A DNA stretch of 64,000 bases from Chitinophaga niastensis (GTDB lineage Bacteria > Bacteroidota > Bacteroidia > Chitinophagales > Chitinophagaceae). The stretch spans positions 1-64,000 of the forward strand of contig NZ_PYAW01000001.1 in assembly GCF_003014755.1 (NCBI RefSeq), given 5' to 3'. The notes beneath the pieces are model-generated. The model was not told the origin of the DNA. It saw only the letters and a program-made list of their open reading frames with translations, and ran no database searches. Position numbers and translations under genes: made by a program. The stretch's first letter is position 1. Every line of letters begins with the position of its first letter. This document shows positions 25,305 to 34,650 of this stretch, piece after piece.

Positions 25305-27296
25305 ATGGGTGTTCCTTTATATAACCGCGATCTGAGTTGGTTGTCGTTTAATTACCGGGTGTTACAGATGGCAGCGGATCAACAGGTACCACTATACGAA
25401 CGGATTAAATTCCTGTCTATTTTTTCTTCTAACCTGGATGAGTTTTTCCGGGTAAGAATGCCTGCCGTTCTGGCTATCAACAAAGTGCTGGAAAAAGATA
25501 ATGACGCTGGCAGCGATGAAACCCTTACCAGTGAAACTTTATCCGAAGTATTGCAGGAAATCAACCGGCAACAGCAGGAATATGGCCAAATATTTACCGG
25601 CACTATACTCCCGGTACTATTACAGCAACAGGTACATCTTTATTATAATGAGCCGCTACAGGCATCTCACCAAACATTTACCAAAAACTATTTCTTAACT
25701 ACTATTCTCGCTTATTTACAGCCGGTATGGCTGGATGGGAAACACAAAAAATTATTCCTGGAGAACAATGCGCTGTATATCGCGGTGACATTAATTCCTC
25801 AGAACAATCCGGAAACGCAGCGATATGTAATTGTGAATATCCCGGCGGCATTACCGCGCTTCCAGACATTGCCCGCGCAGGAAGGCATCTATTACATCGC
25901 GTTCCTGGATGATATTATACGCACCCACCTGGATTATGTTTTCCCTGGATATACCGTCCATAGCTGTCATAGTGTTAAACTCACGCGCAATGCGGAGATG
26001 GATATGGATGAGATAAAAGGCGATATACTGGAAGAAGTAGAAACGTTTATCCGTAAACGCGAATTAGGCGTGCCTACCCGGTTCCTGTATGATGCCGCTA
26101 TCCCCTTACCATTATTACATTTTATGGCGCAACAATTTGATGTGCAGTCCGATGAACTGGTGATGGGTGGCCGCTATCACAACCTGAAAGACCTGGCAGA
26201 TCTGCCGGTACCGGCAGGTTTAACGAATGCATTTTATCCTAAAACAATTCCGGCAGACAATAACACTGCAGCTAATACCGACAGGTTACTGCACCTTATC
26301 CAGCAACAGGATTTGTTGGTACATCTCCCCTATCAGCGTTATGATCACATCCTGCGATTTTTTAACGAAGCAGCCATAGACCCGGATGCAGAAGAAATAT
26401 ATGTAACGCTGTACCGCATTGCTTCCGGTTCACAGATAGCACAGGCGCTGATCAGCGCAGCCAGGAATGGGAAGCGCGTAACCGTGTTTGTGGAATTAAA
26501 AGCCCGCTTTGATGAGGCCAACAATATACGCTGGTCTAAAAAAATGAAAGATGCAGGAGTTAAATTAGTATACAGCATTCCCGGCATGAAGGTACATGCC
26601 AAAACAGCGCTGGTAAAGCGCAGGCGTGGTTATCACTGGGATTATTCCGGGCTGATAGCCACAGGTAATTTCAACGAAAGCACCGCGCGTTTTTATACAG
26701 ATCATGTGTTATTTACCTCGCATGCAGGTATCACGCGCGAAATGGAATTATTGTTCCTATATCTGCAAAGCCGCGAGCAGCCTGCTGCTTATAGTTTCCT
26801 GAATTTTGAGCACCTGCTGGTAGCACAGTTTAACATGGCAGATAGATTTACCAGCCTGATAGACCGGGAAATAACCCATGCAAAGGAAGGAAGGCCGGCA
26901 CACATCATCATCAAAATAAATAACCTGCAGGAAAGAGCCATGATTGTTAAACTGTACGAAGCCAGTCAGGCAGGCGTACAGATAGATCTGATTGTGCGCA
27001 GCATTAACTGCCTGGTGCCGCATGTACCCGAAAGCAGTAACATCCGTGTTATCAGGATTGTAGACCGCTACCTGGAACATGCGCGGGTATTCATCTTCCA
27101 TAATAACAGCCAGGAAGAGTTATACATGGGCTCAGCAGACTGGATGAACCGTAACCTGCACCGCCGCATAGAAGTGTGTGTACCGGTATATTCACCGGCA
27201 TTGCAGCAGCAGCTCAAAGACATTGTTGCCCTGCAACTAAAAGACAGCAGCAATGCCCAGCAAGCCATCCAAGCCTATGTGCAAAATATAATGTAA
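25305..27296 (+). CDS. ppk1: Polyphosphate kinase 1
   Basis: PPK1 reversibly polymerises the gamma-phosphate of ATP into inorganic polyphosphate. Length 663 residues and all domains fit: N-terminal DLSWLSFNYRVLQMA and SSNLDEFFRVRMP, then the phospholipase-D-like catalytic halves. H431 in KVHAKTALV is the expected phospho-histidine and H592 in YLEHARVF the second catalytic histidine; ATGNFNE and GSADWMNRNLHRRIE complete the site. Its start is 6 bases after an HD/Pycsar-effector-like protein, an operon partner worth attention. Confidence 0.95.
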   Translation: MGVPLYNRDLSWLSFNYRVLQMAADQQVPLYERIKFLSIFSSNLDEFFRVRMPAVLAINKVLEKDNDAGSDETLTSETLSEVLQEINRQQQEYGQIFTGTILPVLLQQQVHLYYNEPLQASHQTFTKNYFLTTILAYLQPVWLDGKHKKLFLENNALYIAVTLIPQNNPETQRYVIVNIPAALPRFQTLPAQEGIYYIAFLDDIIRTHLDYVFPGYTVHSCHSVKLTRNAEMDMDEIKGDILEEVETFIRKRELGVPTRFLYDAAIPLPLLHFMAQQFDVQSDELVMGGRYHNLKDLADLPVPAGLTNAFYPKTIPADNNTAANTDRLLHLIQQQDLLVHLPYQRYDHILRFFNEAAIDPDAEEIYVTLYRIASGSQIAQALISAARNGKRVTVFVELKARFDEANNIRWSKKMKDAGVKLVYSIPGMKVHAKTALVKRRRGYHWDYSGLIATGNFNESTARFYTDHVLFTSHAGITREMELLFLYLQSREQPAAYSFLNFEHLLVAQFNMADRFTSLIDREITHAKEGRPAHIIIKINNLQERAMIVKLYEASQAGVQIDLIVRSINCLVPHVPESSNIRVIRIVDRYLEHARVFIFHNNSQEELYMGSADWMNRNLHRRIEVCVPVYSPALQQQLKDIVALQLKDSSNAQQAIQAYVQNIM

Positions 27297-27325
27297 ATTA
27301 GAGATTGTGATTTAAACGATTATTT

Positions 27326-27829
27326 ATGAAGAAATACATTTGGGCATTGTTATTAAGTATTGCCTTTGCCATTCCCGCAGCGCATGCACAAACGCATGAC
27401 CTGGAACATATTTACAATCCCACCGCCGACGCCAAAGCAGATATGGATGCTGCATTAAAACAGGCTGCCAGAGAAAACAAACATGTATTACTGCAGATAG
27501 GTGGCAACTGGTGCATCTGGTGTAAGCGATTGTATAAATTCATAGAAGATGATGCCGCGCTGAAAACTGCGATGAACAGTAGTTACGTAGTATATCATCT
27601 TAACTATAGCAAGGAAAACAAGAACCTGCCTGTCCTGAAAGAGCTCGGATTTCCACAGCGCTTCGGTTTTCCGGTACTCGTAGTACTGGATGCAAAAGGT
27701 AACCGGTTGCACACACAAAACTCCGGTTTACTGGAAGCTGCTGATTCCTATGATAAAACCAAAGTGCAGGAGTTTTTGAAGCAGTGGTCTCCTAACGCTT
27801 TGTTACCTTCTCATTACATCAACGAATAA
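27326..27829 (+). CDS. Exported thioredoxin-fold protein (DUF255/thioredoxin_7-like)
   Basis: A signal peptide (cut near AHAQ) is followed by a thioredoxin fold with the active-site pair C63-C66 in NWCIWCKRL. The cis-Pro region is in GFPVLVVLD. It is probably a periplasmic disulfide reductant or isomerase-like protein; the substrate is unknown. It starts 29 bases after ppk1 and runs the same way, possibly the same transcript. Confidence 0.87.
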   Translation: MKKYIWALLLSIAFAIPAAHAQTHDLEHIYNPTADAKADMDAALKQAARENKHVLLQIGGNWCIWCKRLYKFIEDDAALKTAMNSSYVVYHLNYSKENKNLPVLKELGFPQRFGFPVLVVLDAKGNRLHTQNSGLLEAADSYDKTKVQEFLKQWSPNALLPSHYINE

Positions 27830-27836
27830 CATAGCC

Positions 27837-28346
27837 ATGAATAACGGCATTACCACTTTTAATACGGATGCTGTGCAATCTTTTACAAAGTTTGCGCGGC
27901 ATCCGTTGAAGTTTTCGGCGTACCTCTTCTGGAAACTCCCCTCAGCATGGATTTCGGGAGTGCGGTTACGATCATTGGAAACAGATACCTGTGTAACTTC
28001 CGTACCCTTTCGCTGGTTATCACAAAACCCCTTTCGTTCCACTTACTTTGCCTGTTTGGCGATGGCGGCGGAACTAAGCACCGGCTTACCCGCCATTATG
28101 TATGTGCGCAGTGCCCCAAAGCGGGTGTCTATGCTCGTTACAGGTATGCAATCCACCTTTGTTAAGAAGGCCACCGGCCTCACATCATTTACCTGTTCTG
28201 AACTACCGTTGCTAAGAGCAGCTATAGAAAAGGCACTCAGCAGTGAAGAAGCCGTAACCATAACTCTTAACAGCGAAGGCAGAGATAAAGACGGCATATT
28301 AATTGCCTCTTTCGCGATCACGTGGTCGTTTAAAAGCAAATCGTAA
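27837..28346 (+). CDS. DUF4442 domain protein (hotdog-fold thioesterase-like)
   Basis: A 169-residue protein of the DUF4442 type, a hotdog-like fold related to acyl-CoA thioesterases. Recognisable parts are FKLxKLPSAWISGVRLRSLE, a central STYFACLAMAAELSTG helix and the long strands near the C-terminus. No catalytic residue can be assigned with confidence. It begins 7 bases after the thioredoxin-like gene, so the two are probably co-transcribed. Confidence 0.8.
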   Translation: MNNGITTFNTDAVQSFTKFARHPLKFSAYLFWKLPSAWISGVRLRSLETDTCVTSVPFRWLSQNPFRSTYFACLAMAAELSTGLPAIMYVRSAPKRVSMLVTGMQSTFVKKATGLTSFTCSELPLLRAAIEKALSSEEAVTITLNSEGRDKDGILIASFAITWSFKSKS

Positions 28347-28380
28347 AATGGTGATCACCATACACTCTTAAAACACTGAT

Positions 28381-29784
28381 ATGAAAATTGCATTTCATGG
28401 CGCAGCCCGCACCGTTACAGGATCAAAACACCTGGTCACACTAAAAAATGGTAAAAAGATTTTATTGGATTGTGGTATGTTCCAGGGTATGGGACAAGAT
28501 ACGGATACATTGAACAGAGACTTTGGATTTGATCCGCAGGAAATTACCTACATGGTGCTCTCGCACGCGCACATTGACCACTCCGGGCTCATTCCCCGTT
28601 TGGTTAAAATGGGCTACGATGGTCATATCTTCTGCACACCAGCCACCCGCGATATGACAGAAATATTACTGATGGATTCTGCGGAAATACAACAGGATGA
28701 TGTGAAATTCACCAATAAAAAAATGGCGAAAGAAGGCCTTCCTTATGTACAGCCACTGTACAGCGTGGATGATGCCAAAATAGCCATTAAATCGCTGAGC
28801 CCAATGGGCTATAACACCTGGACCAATATAGATCCGGATATACAACTGATGTTTACAGATGCCGGCCACATTGTAGGTGCTGCTTCTGTACATCTTCGCA
28901 TCACTGAAAACGGTAAAACTGAGCAGATCACTTTCAGTGGTGATATCGGCCGTTACAATGATGCCATTCTGAAATCACCGGCTACTTATCCACAGGCAGA
29001 TTACATCTTAATGGAATCTACCTATGGCAGCACATTACATGCAGATGCCGCCCCGGCTGATGATGAGCTGTTGCGTTATATTAAAGAAACCTGCGTAGAC
29101 AAAAAAGGTAAGCTGATCATCCCTGCATTCAGCGTGGGCCGTACACAGGAATTGTTATACGCTTTGAACAATGCGCAACTGAAAGGCACCCTGCCTAAAG
29201 TAGATATTTTTGTAGACAGCCCTTTATCTACAGAAGCCACTGCTGTTACTAAAGCACACCCGGAAGTATTCAATAAAGAAGTATCCGATCTCCTGAAAAG
29301 AGATGATGATCCGTTTGATTTCCCGGGTTTGCGTTACATCAAATCAGTAGATGAATCCAAAGCGTTGAACTTCCGCAAAGAGCCATGCGTCATCATTTCC
29401 GCATCCGGCATGGCAGAAGCAGGACGCGTAAAACATCATATTGCCAATAACATCGACGAGGCAAAAAACACTATTCTCATTGTAGGTTATTGCGAACCGC
29501 AATCGCTCGGTGGCCGCCTGATGCATGGTGCCAAAGAAGTATCTATTTATGGTACCCGTTTTGAGGTGAATGCAGAAGTGGGTGTAATACGTTCTATGAG
29601 TGCGCACGGTGACTACGAAGACCTGAGCCAGTGGCTCGCCTGTCAGGACCCTAAAGCGATCAAGAAATTATTCCTGGTACATGGAGAATACGATGTACAA
29701 CAGATATTTAGAAACTGGCTGCTGAAAAAAGGATTCCTGGATATTGAAATCCCGGAAAGACATTCTGAATTGGGGCTGAGTTAA
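28381..29784 (+). CDS. Beta-CASP metallo-beta-lactamase-fold hydrolase (RNase-like)
   Basis: The MBL zinc motif SHAHIDHSG is near residue 61, with the downstream zinc ligands in DAGHIVGA and FSGDIGR. The beta-CASP insertion follows, including PAFSVGRTQELLY, SASGMAEAGR and a final HGD/VHGE motif. The 467-residue length and motif order match KH-lacking beta-CASP proteins of the YSH1/RNase J-related branch, which cut or trim RNA; the physiological substrate is unknown. It ends at palindrome A3. Confidence 0.88.
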   Translation: MKIAFHGAARTVTGSKHLVTLKNGKKILLDCGMFQGMGQDTDTLNRDFGFDPQEITYMVLSHAHIDHSGLIPRLVKMGYDGHIFCTPATRDMTEILLMDSAEIQQDDVKFTNKKMAKEGLPYVQPLYSVDDAKIAIKSLSPMGYNTWTNIDPDIQLMFTDAGHIVGAASVHLRITENGKTEQITFSGDIGRYNDAILKSPATYPQADYILMESTYGSTLHADAAPADDELLRYIKETCVDKKGKLIIPAFSVGRTQELLYALNNAQLKGTLPKVDIFVDSPLSTEATAVTKAHPEVFNKEVSDLLKRDDDPFDFPGLRYIKSVDESKALNFRKEPCVIISASGMAEAGRVKHHIANNIDEAKNTILIVGYCEPQSLGGRLMHGAKEVSIYGTRFEVNAEVGVIRSMSAHGDYEDLSQWLACQDPKAIKKLFLVHGEYDVQQIFRNWLLKKGFLDIEIPERHSELGLS

Positions 29785-29980
29785 ATTGTCTTTCTCCCGA
29801 TTAAGCTGATTATACTGATTACCACGATTTTATTTTTTTTATTTTATAAAGATTTAAAAAGATTAGCGAAGATTAGAGCGAATAATAATACTCGCTTTAA
29901 TCTTCGCTAATCTTTTTAAAATCAAAAAAATAAAATCGTGGTAATCAGTATAATCAGCCTAATCGGGAGAAAGACAATTT
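29783..29980. repeat. GATTA-family palindrome A3 (198 bp)
   Basis: Outer arms AAATTGTCTTTCTCCCGATT and AATCGGGAGAAAGACAATTT are exact partners. Within, the left ACCACGATTTTATT is matched by AATAAAATCGTGGT on the right, whereas A1 and A2 have CCCTG/CAGGG there: different bases, still paired. Core GATTAGCGAAGATT is present. It covers the last two bases of the upstream stop codon and ends 5 bases before the next stop. Confidence 0.9.
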
Positions 29981-29984
29981 CTGC

Positions 29985-32900
29985 TTACTCTTCTACCAGT
30001 GGGAACCACAAATTAACCCTCGTCCCTATTCCTCTCCCATCTTCATCTACCAGGTCTTCAATATCAAAACTGGCATCTACATTAAACCTGCTGTTATACA
30101 ATGATAACCGGTCGCGCGTAATCTGTAGCCCGCGGGATTGATGCAGGGGTTTATTCATCCGCTTCATGGCAGCTGACTTTTCTCTTCCGATGCCGTTATC
30201 TTCTATAGTGCATAGTACGCGGTCATTTACCAACCGGAAAGTAATAGTGAGTTTACCTTTGGTTTTTTCGTGCAGTAACCCGTGCCAGATGGCATTTTCC
30301 ACAAAGGGTTGAATAATCATGGTGGGAATCTCCACCATTTCGGTATCCAGCAAGGGGTCAATGATAATATTGTACTCAAACTCATCTGCGAAGCGGAGTT
30401 TTTCGAGCTCCATATAGTTTTCCAACACGTTCACTTCCCTGGCAACGGAAATATTATTGAGTTGTGAATTATCCAATACGTTGCGGATCAGCTTTGCAAA
30501 GCGGCTGAGATAAACCAGTGCCTGCTCTGTTTCGCTTTTCATCATAAAGGTTTGAATAGAGTTGAGCGCATTAAAAATGAAGTGTGGATTCATTTGCGCG
30601 CGCAATGCTTTCATTTCCAGCTGAGCAATTTGCTGCTGTATCGCTTCACGTTGTTTTGCTTCCTTTTTGATACCGTCAATACGCAATTTGAAATATAAAT
30701 ATGCCAGCGATACAGCCAGCAGCAAGCATAACAAACGGAACCAACCTGTTTGCCAGAAAGCCGGTTTTATATATAGCTGTAACGTGCTGATATGATCTGA
30801 GTAAGTACCCGCCGTACTTACTGCCCGCACCCGGAAAATATAATTACCTGGTGGCAGATTGGTATACTTTGCCACCAGTATATCTTCCGCACCTACCCAG
30901 TTTTCATCTACACCTTCCAGCTGATAATAGTAGCGGATCTTTTCATGATGGTATTGCAGGCTTTTAAATTCGATGCCGATAAAATTCTGTTTATACGTTA
31001 ACGTTACCGGCACACTATCACGCAATGCTGCTTCAATGAGGATGGTGCTGTCCAGTGCTTTCAGGCTCACAATGGTAACATCCGGCGGTGGTGGTGCTAC
31101 GAGCAAACTGGCCGGATCAAAGGATACAAAATGTTCCGAGCCGCCTACCAGTAACCGGCCATCCTGCAGCGTCACAATACGGCGACGAACTTTGCGGGTG
31201 TTATCGATAATATCATCTCCCTGTACAAATGTTTCCAGTGTATCCGCTGGTAAATTGTAGCGATAGAATCCGTACTGGGTGGTAAACCATATTTTTCCGG
31301 GTACATCTTCTTCCATACTCAGCACCCATTCATCAAAAAGCTGGTTGTTGATCTTAAGCGGCTCGTAGGTATTGTTTAAGACGTTATAGATCCATAAACC
31401 ATGATCAGTACCGGCTAACAGGATGCTATCGTTGTATTTAAGCAAGCAGGTGATGTTGTTGTACAGATGTGTTTTCCAGGCAAAAGATGCTCTCGCAGTT
31501 ATTTTCCTGGTGTGGGCATTAAAGCGTATCAGGCCACCGCTGCTGGCTCCCAGCCAAAGCAAAGAATCGTTTTGCGGTACAATGTCCATCACAGATATTG
31601 GCCGTTTAAGCGAGTCTGTCAGTTCATGAAAATGTTGAAAGGTGTTTTGTTGTGGATTCCAGCTGGCCAATCCTCTTTTATACAATCCTATCCAGACAGT
31701 TGTATCGTTTTGCGGTTGCAGATGCAATAATGTTTGTTCGCATAATGCAGGAGAGGAAAGGTGTTTACTGAATTTTCCTGTAGCAGGATTGAAGAGCGAA
31801 AGGTTTCCGTTTTCCTGCCCTACCAGTATAGTACCATCTTTTAATTCCGCGAAACTCCATACCAGTCCACGTTCTTCCGGCAAGGTAACATTCGGATCAC
31901 CTTCATTATGTACATAATTACGGAGGAGCTCCAGCTGAGAAGTTAACCGGCTAAAACCCCGTCCCCAGTAGCCTACGTATACATTGCCGTTGGTAGCCTG
32001 ATAAATTCCGGTTACTTCCGTAGCCGGCAATTGTTCTTTTGTGTTAGGGAAAGTAGTCCGGTGATCCAGCCGGCGAAAGGATTTATTATGTAAACTGAGG
32101 ATGTTCACACCATGGTCGGTGCCAATCCAGAGATGGCCTTCGCGGTCGCTTAAAAAACAATTCGCCTCATAGTTGAAATGGAAGCCCTGTTCATCTGTAT
32201 TATCTGCTGTGATATTAAGATCAAAGCTGCTTGTTTGGTTATTATAACGGAAGATCCCACCTTTTTCAGTAGCTACCCATATACTTTTTTCGCCATCGGC
32301 GGTTACATCAAAGATAGCATCCCAGGCCCCGGGGCTACGAACCCGCTTATCTGAAGGAGCATCAAAGGTATAGGTATTCAGTTTGTGTAATGCGGTGTCA
32401 TAGCAGTATAGCTGCCCCAGGCGGCCGGCCAGCCATATCCGGTGTTGATAATCAGTAAATATTTTTTTGAAGCTGTTGTTGATATTCAGTACAGGTAATT
32501 GTTCGGGATTATTGGCAGTACTGTATAAGTGTTTACGTTCCCTGTCGAGTATATAGAGTCCTTTTTTGCCGCTGATCCACAGGTTACCGGATTCGTCTTC
32601 CATGATGGCATCTTCCATTTGCCGCCTGTCGGCTTCCGGTATGATCGCTGCTTTTTTAAAGTTAAATTCCTTGTCATCAAAGCGAAGCAATCCGTCATGG
32701 GTGGTTGCCCATATCACACCATCGCGATCCTGCACAATTTGGCTGCATTGCAGCCCTTCCGGGAGTGCGGGCCTGCCATCTACCCTCAAAGATTTCACGA
32801 GGGCCGTAACGGGGTCGTATACACGAATATTATCCGGGGTACCCATCCATATGCGTCCCTTCTTATCTTCACACAAACAAATATCATCGTAGTAAATAGA

Positions 32901-33188
32901 TCCTGGTACCCTGTCGAAGTTAGCCACTGTAACAAGATTGGTACCATCGTATCGTTGAAGGGCAGTACTGGCAATCCAGATAAATCCTTTATGGTCCTGC
33001 AAAATAGCAGAAACGTGATTGCTGGCTAATCCGCTGTTGATATCTAAATGAGAAAATTTATATGAAACATTGCCGGGGGCCTGCCCATTCACGGGAGATA
33101 TATACAATATCATCCACAGCAGGTAAAAAAAATACCCGCTTGTCTTTTGCCAATGTTGTGCAGTTGCCTTACTGTGCAGTTGAATCAT
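29985..33188 (-). CDS. Two-component propeller sensor with a LytS-type histidine kinase
   Basis: A 1067-residue membrane sensor. A signal peptide (start MIQLHSKATA at 33188; a GTG at 33209 is less likely) leads to two seven-bladed Reg_prop propellers (blades of the kind GFIWIAS, RIWMGTPDNIRVYD, LWIGTDHGVNIL) across residues ~40-690, a Y_Y_Y domain, one membrane helix near 795-815 and a cytoplasmic kinase of the LytS/YehU class: phospho-acceptor His in MNPHFIFNALNSIQ, the N box in ENAIWHGLLH and DNGIGRE. These sensors usually sense polysaccharides and pair with LytTR regulators or carry HTH parts. Neither is next to it. It is convergent with the beta-CASP gene. Confidence 0.9.
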   Translation of the reverse strand: MIQLHSKATAQHWQKTSGYFFYLLWMILYISPVNGQAPGNVSYKFSHLDINSGLASNHVSAILQDHKGFIWIASTALQRYDGTNLVTVANFDRVPGSIYYDDICLCEDKKGRIWMGTPDNIRVYDPVTALVKSLRVDGRPALPEGLQCSQIVQDRDGVIWATTHDGLLRFDDKEFNFKKAAIIPEADRRQMEDAIMEDESGNLWISGKKGLYILDRERKHLYSTANNPEQLPVLNINNSFKKIFTDYQHRIWLAGRLGQLYCYDTALHKLNTYTFDAPSDKRVRSPGAWDAIFDVTADGEKSIWVATEKGGIFRYNNQTSSFDLNITADNTDEQGFHFNYEANCFLSDREGHLWIGTDHGVNILSLHNKSFRRLDHRTTFPNTKEQLPATEVTGIYQATNGNVYVGYWGRGFSRLTSQLELLRNYVHNEGDPNVTLPEERGLVWSFAELKDGTILVGQENGNLSLFNPATGKFSKHLSSPALCEQTLLHLQPQNDTTVWIGLYKRGLASWNPQQNTFQHFHELTDSLKRPISVMDIVPQNDSLLWLGASSGGLIRFNAHTRKITARASFAWKTHLYNNITCLLKYNDSILLAGTDHGLWIYNVLNNTYEPLKINNQLFDEWVLSMEEDVPGKIWFTTQYGFYRYNLPADTLETFVQGDDIIDNTRKVRRRIVTLQDGRLLVGGSEHFVSFDPASLLVAPPPPDVTIVSLKALDSTILIEAALRDSVPVTLTYKQNFIGIEFKSLQYHHEKIRYYYQLEGVDENWVGAEDILVAKYTNLPPGNYIFRVRAVSTAGTYSDHISTLQLYIKPAFWQTGWFRLLCLLLAVSLAYLYFKLRIDGIKKEAKQREAIQQQIAQLEMKALRAQMNPHFIFNALNSIQTFMMKSETEQALVYLSRFAKLIRNVLDNSQLNNISVAREVNVLENYMELEKLRFADEFEYNIIIDPLLDTEMVEIPTMIIQPFVENAIWHGLLHEKTKGKLTITFRLVNDRVLCTIEDNGIGREKSAAMKRMNKPLHQSRGLQITRDRLSLYNSRFNVDASFDIEDLVDEDGRGIGTRVNLWFPLVEE

Positions 33189-33331
33189 TATGGTTTTGGG
33201 AAGTAGCACTACAGGAATAAATGTACTAAATGTTGTTGTTATTTTGCGTTATCACGGGCTATACTGCCTGGCAAGATAAATACCTGATGGGGAATTGGTG
33301 TATGCAGCGAAGGGGAAGAATTGCTGAAATA

Positions 33332-33363
33332 AAAAAAGGATCTCTTTGCAGAAATCCTTTTTT
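33332..33363 (-). terminator. Terminator of the first tRNA-Glu
   Basis: A hairpin (AAAAAAAGGAT / ATCCTTTTTT) lies directly after the tRNA 3' end; on the minus strand it has a T-rich tail. Confidence 0.7.
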
Positions 33364-33367
33364 AGTG

Positions 33368-33439
33368 TACCACGTACGGGAATCGAACCCGTGACTCCTC
33401 CGTGAAAGGGAGGCGTCTTAACCCCTTGACCAACGCGGC
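33368..33439 (-). tRNA. tRNA-Glu(TTC), copy 1
   Basis: The minus strand gives GCCGCGTTGGTCAAGGGGTT at the 5' end, a CCTCC-CTTTCAC-GGAGG anticodon arm with TTC, and a GGGTTCGATTCCC T-arm. The acceptor stem closes with ACGTGGT plus discriminator A, and CCA is not encoded. The full 72-base gene is identical to copy 2 at 40052. Confidence 0.97.
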
Positions 33440-33457
33440 ATTTTTCGTTTCGGATTG

Positions 33458-33487
33458 CAAAGATAGGAAAATGTTTTACAATCCAAA
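33458..33487 (-). promoter_or_regulatory. Promoter of tRNA-Glu copy 1
   Basis: TTTG (33487-33484), 18 bases, then TATCTTTG (33465-33458) on the minus strand, ending 19 bases before the tRNA. The -7 box differs from copy 2 (TACATTTG), while a 14-base block with TTTCGGATTGCAAA is shared by both. Confidence 0.6.
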
Positions 33488-33734
33488 ATTTTTTTTCACT
33501 TCTTATTCAAAGGTAAGAAAATAAATGTGTTTAGTGTGTAATAAAACTGTCTTTCCGGGAGAGCCCTGCCTGCCTCCACCGCCCTACTGGCGTGCATGAG
33601 GCAGGTTTCCACCCCTTCAGATAATTATACTCAACTGTTTATATTTATTTATTATAAATATTTTTTCAGGGAGATAAAAAATAGGCGCATTTATCATCTC
33701 CTTTATAACCTGTAAGACTACACGAAGTATCCGG

Positions 33735-34421
33735 TTATTGTTTTAAACCGGCGATCAGGTTAACCGTCAGGGCTACTACAAAAGTATTAAGTGCAAAAGA
33801 AAGCAAGCCATGCGCCAACGCCGTACGCCTGATTATCCGCGCATTGATCTGCACATCAGATACTTGGAAGGTCATACCAATCACAAAGGAGAAATAGGCG
33901 AAGTCCAGATAATCGGGGCATTTCTCATTCGGGAAATCCAGGCCACCGGCATGTTTCGTACTATCCTTTGTATCATCATCGTAAAACAGGTTAGCATAGT
34001 GAAAAGTCAAAGTAGTATGTACCATCACCCAGGATGATAGCATGCCCGTAATAGCTATCGGTAAATAAATAATTTTAGCAGTCTCCGATACCTCTTTGGA
34101 CAACATCAGTAATAAAACAAAAACTAAACTGGCAAAGGAAGCCACTACTATCATCAGTGAAACAAAAATACGGCTGCCATCATCTACCCTGGCCCACTTA
34201 CGCAATTCATTCACCGAACGGTTATAAAAAACAATCCAGCCCGTAGTAATGTAGGAAATCGAAAATACATCCCAGAGCAACATATAAAATATCAGCGGAT
34301 GGAGTGCTATTTTAAGGAAAAAGCAACTTAGGAAGGCAACTAAAGTTAAACTCAGACTAACCAAAACCCGCTGCAATGGATGCATACCGACAAGCAGCTT
34401 AACGGCTTTCTTATTTTTCAT
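33735..34421 (-). CDS. DUF1345 integral membrane protein
   Basis: A 228-residue protein with about six hydrophobic segments. The motif VHTTLTFHYANLFYDDD, followed by GGLDFPNE and PDYLDFAYFSFVIGMTFQVSDV, is diagnostic for DUF1345, a family of uncharacterised inner-membrane proteins. The gene lies within the tRNA-Glu-bounded interval and is transcribed alone. It is divergent from the GNAT/XRE pair. Confidence 0.88.
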   Translation of the reverse strand: MKNKKAVKLLVGMHPLQRVLVSLSLTLVAFLSCFFLKIALHPLIFYMLLWDVFSISYITTGWIVFYNRSVNELRKWARVDDGSRIFVSLMIVVASFASLVFVLLLMLSKEVSETAKIIYLPIAITGMLSSWVMVHTTLTFHYANLFYDDDTKDSTKHAGGLDFPNEKCPDYLDFAYFSFVIGMTFQVSDVQINARIIRRTALAHGLLSFALNTFVVALTVNLIAGLKQ

Positions 34422-34580
34422 ATTAATATAGCTTATGCTTTAAAGGTAGGAGTATTAGGGGCAATAAAAAACAGGATGGCTTTACAAGGTTTTGGAAGCT
34501 TCCTGTATTCACACAGTTGCGGTAATCTGGCAGCAATGGAAGGTTCCTGTTTATATATGATTAAAATCAGGGTATTACAA

Positions 34581-34617
34581 TTTACTTATTTTGTAAATAA
34601 TTTACAAAATAAGTAAA
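34581..34617. promoter_or_regulatory. 37-bp perfect palindrome, operator of the GNAT/XRE pair
   Basis: A 17-base arm (34581-34597) and its exact reverse complement (34601-34617) flank TAA. Each arm is itself a TTTAC-N7-GTAAA dyad, so it could be two adjoining regulator sites. It ends 33 bases before the GNAT start. Confidence 0.7.
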
Positions 34618-34650
34618 TAATTATTTATCTTAGATGAAACTGAAAAATGA

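Larger units (their letters stand above)
33210..33734. other. Gap with tRNA-Glu and terminator
   Basis: Apart from the tRNA gene, its promoter and its terminator, this 525-base stretch contains only an imperfect hairpin at about 33568-33606 (CCTGCCT/AGGCAGG) and A/T-rich sequence. No further gene is supported. Confidence 0.5.
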
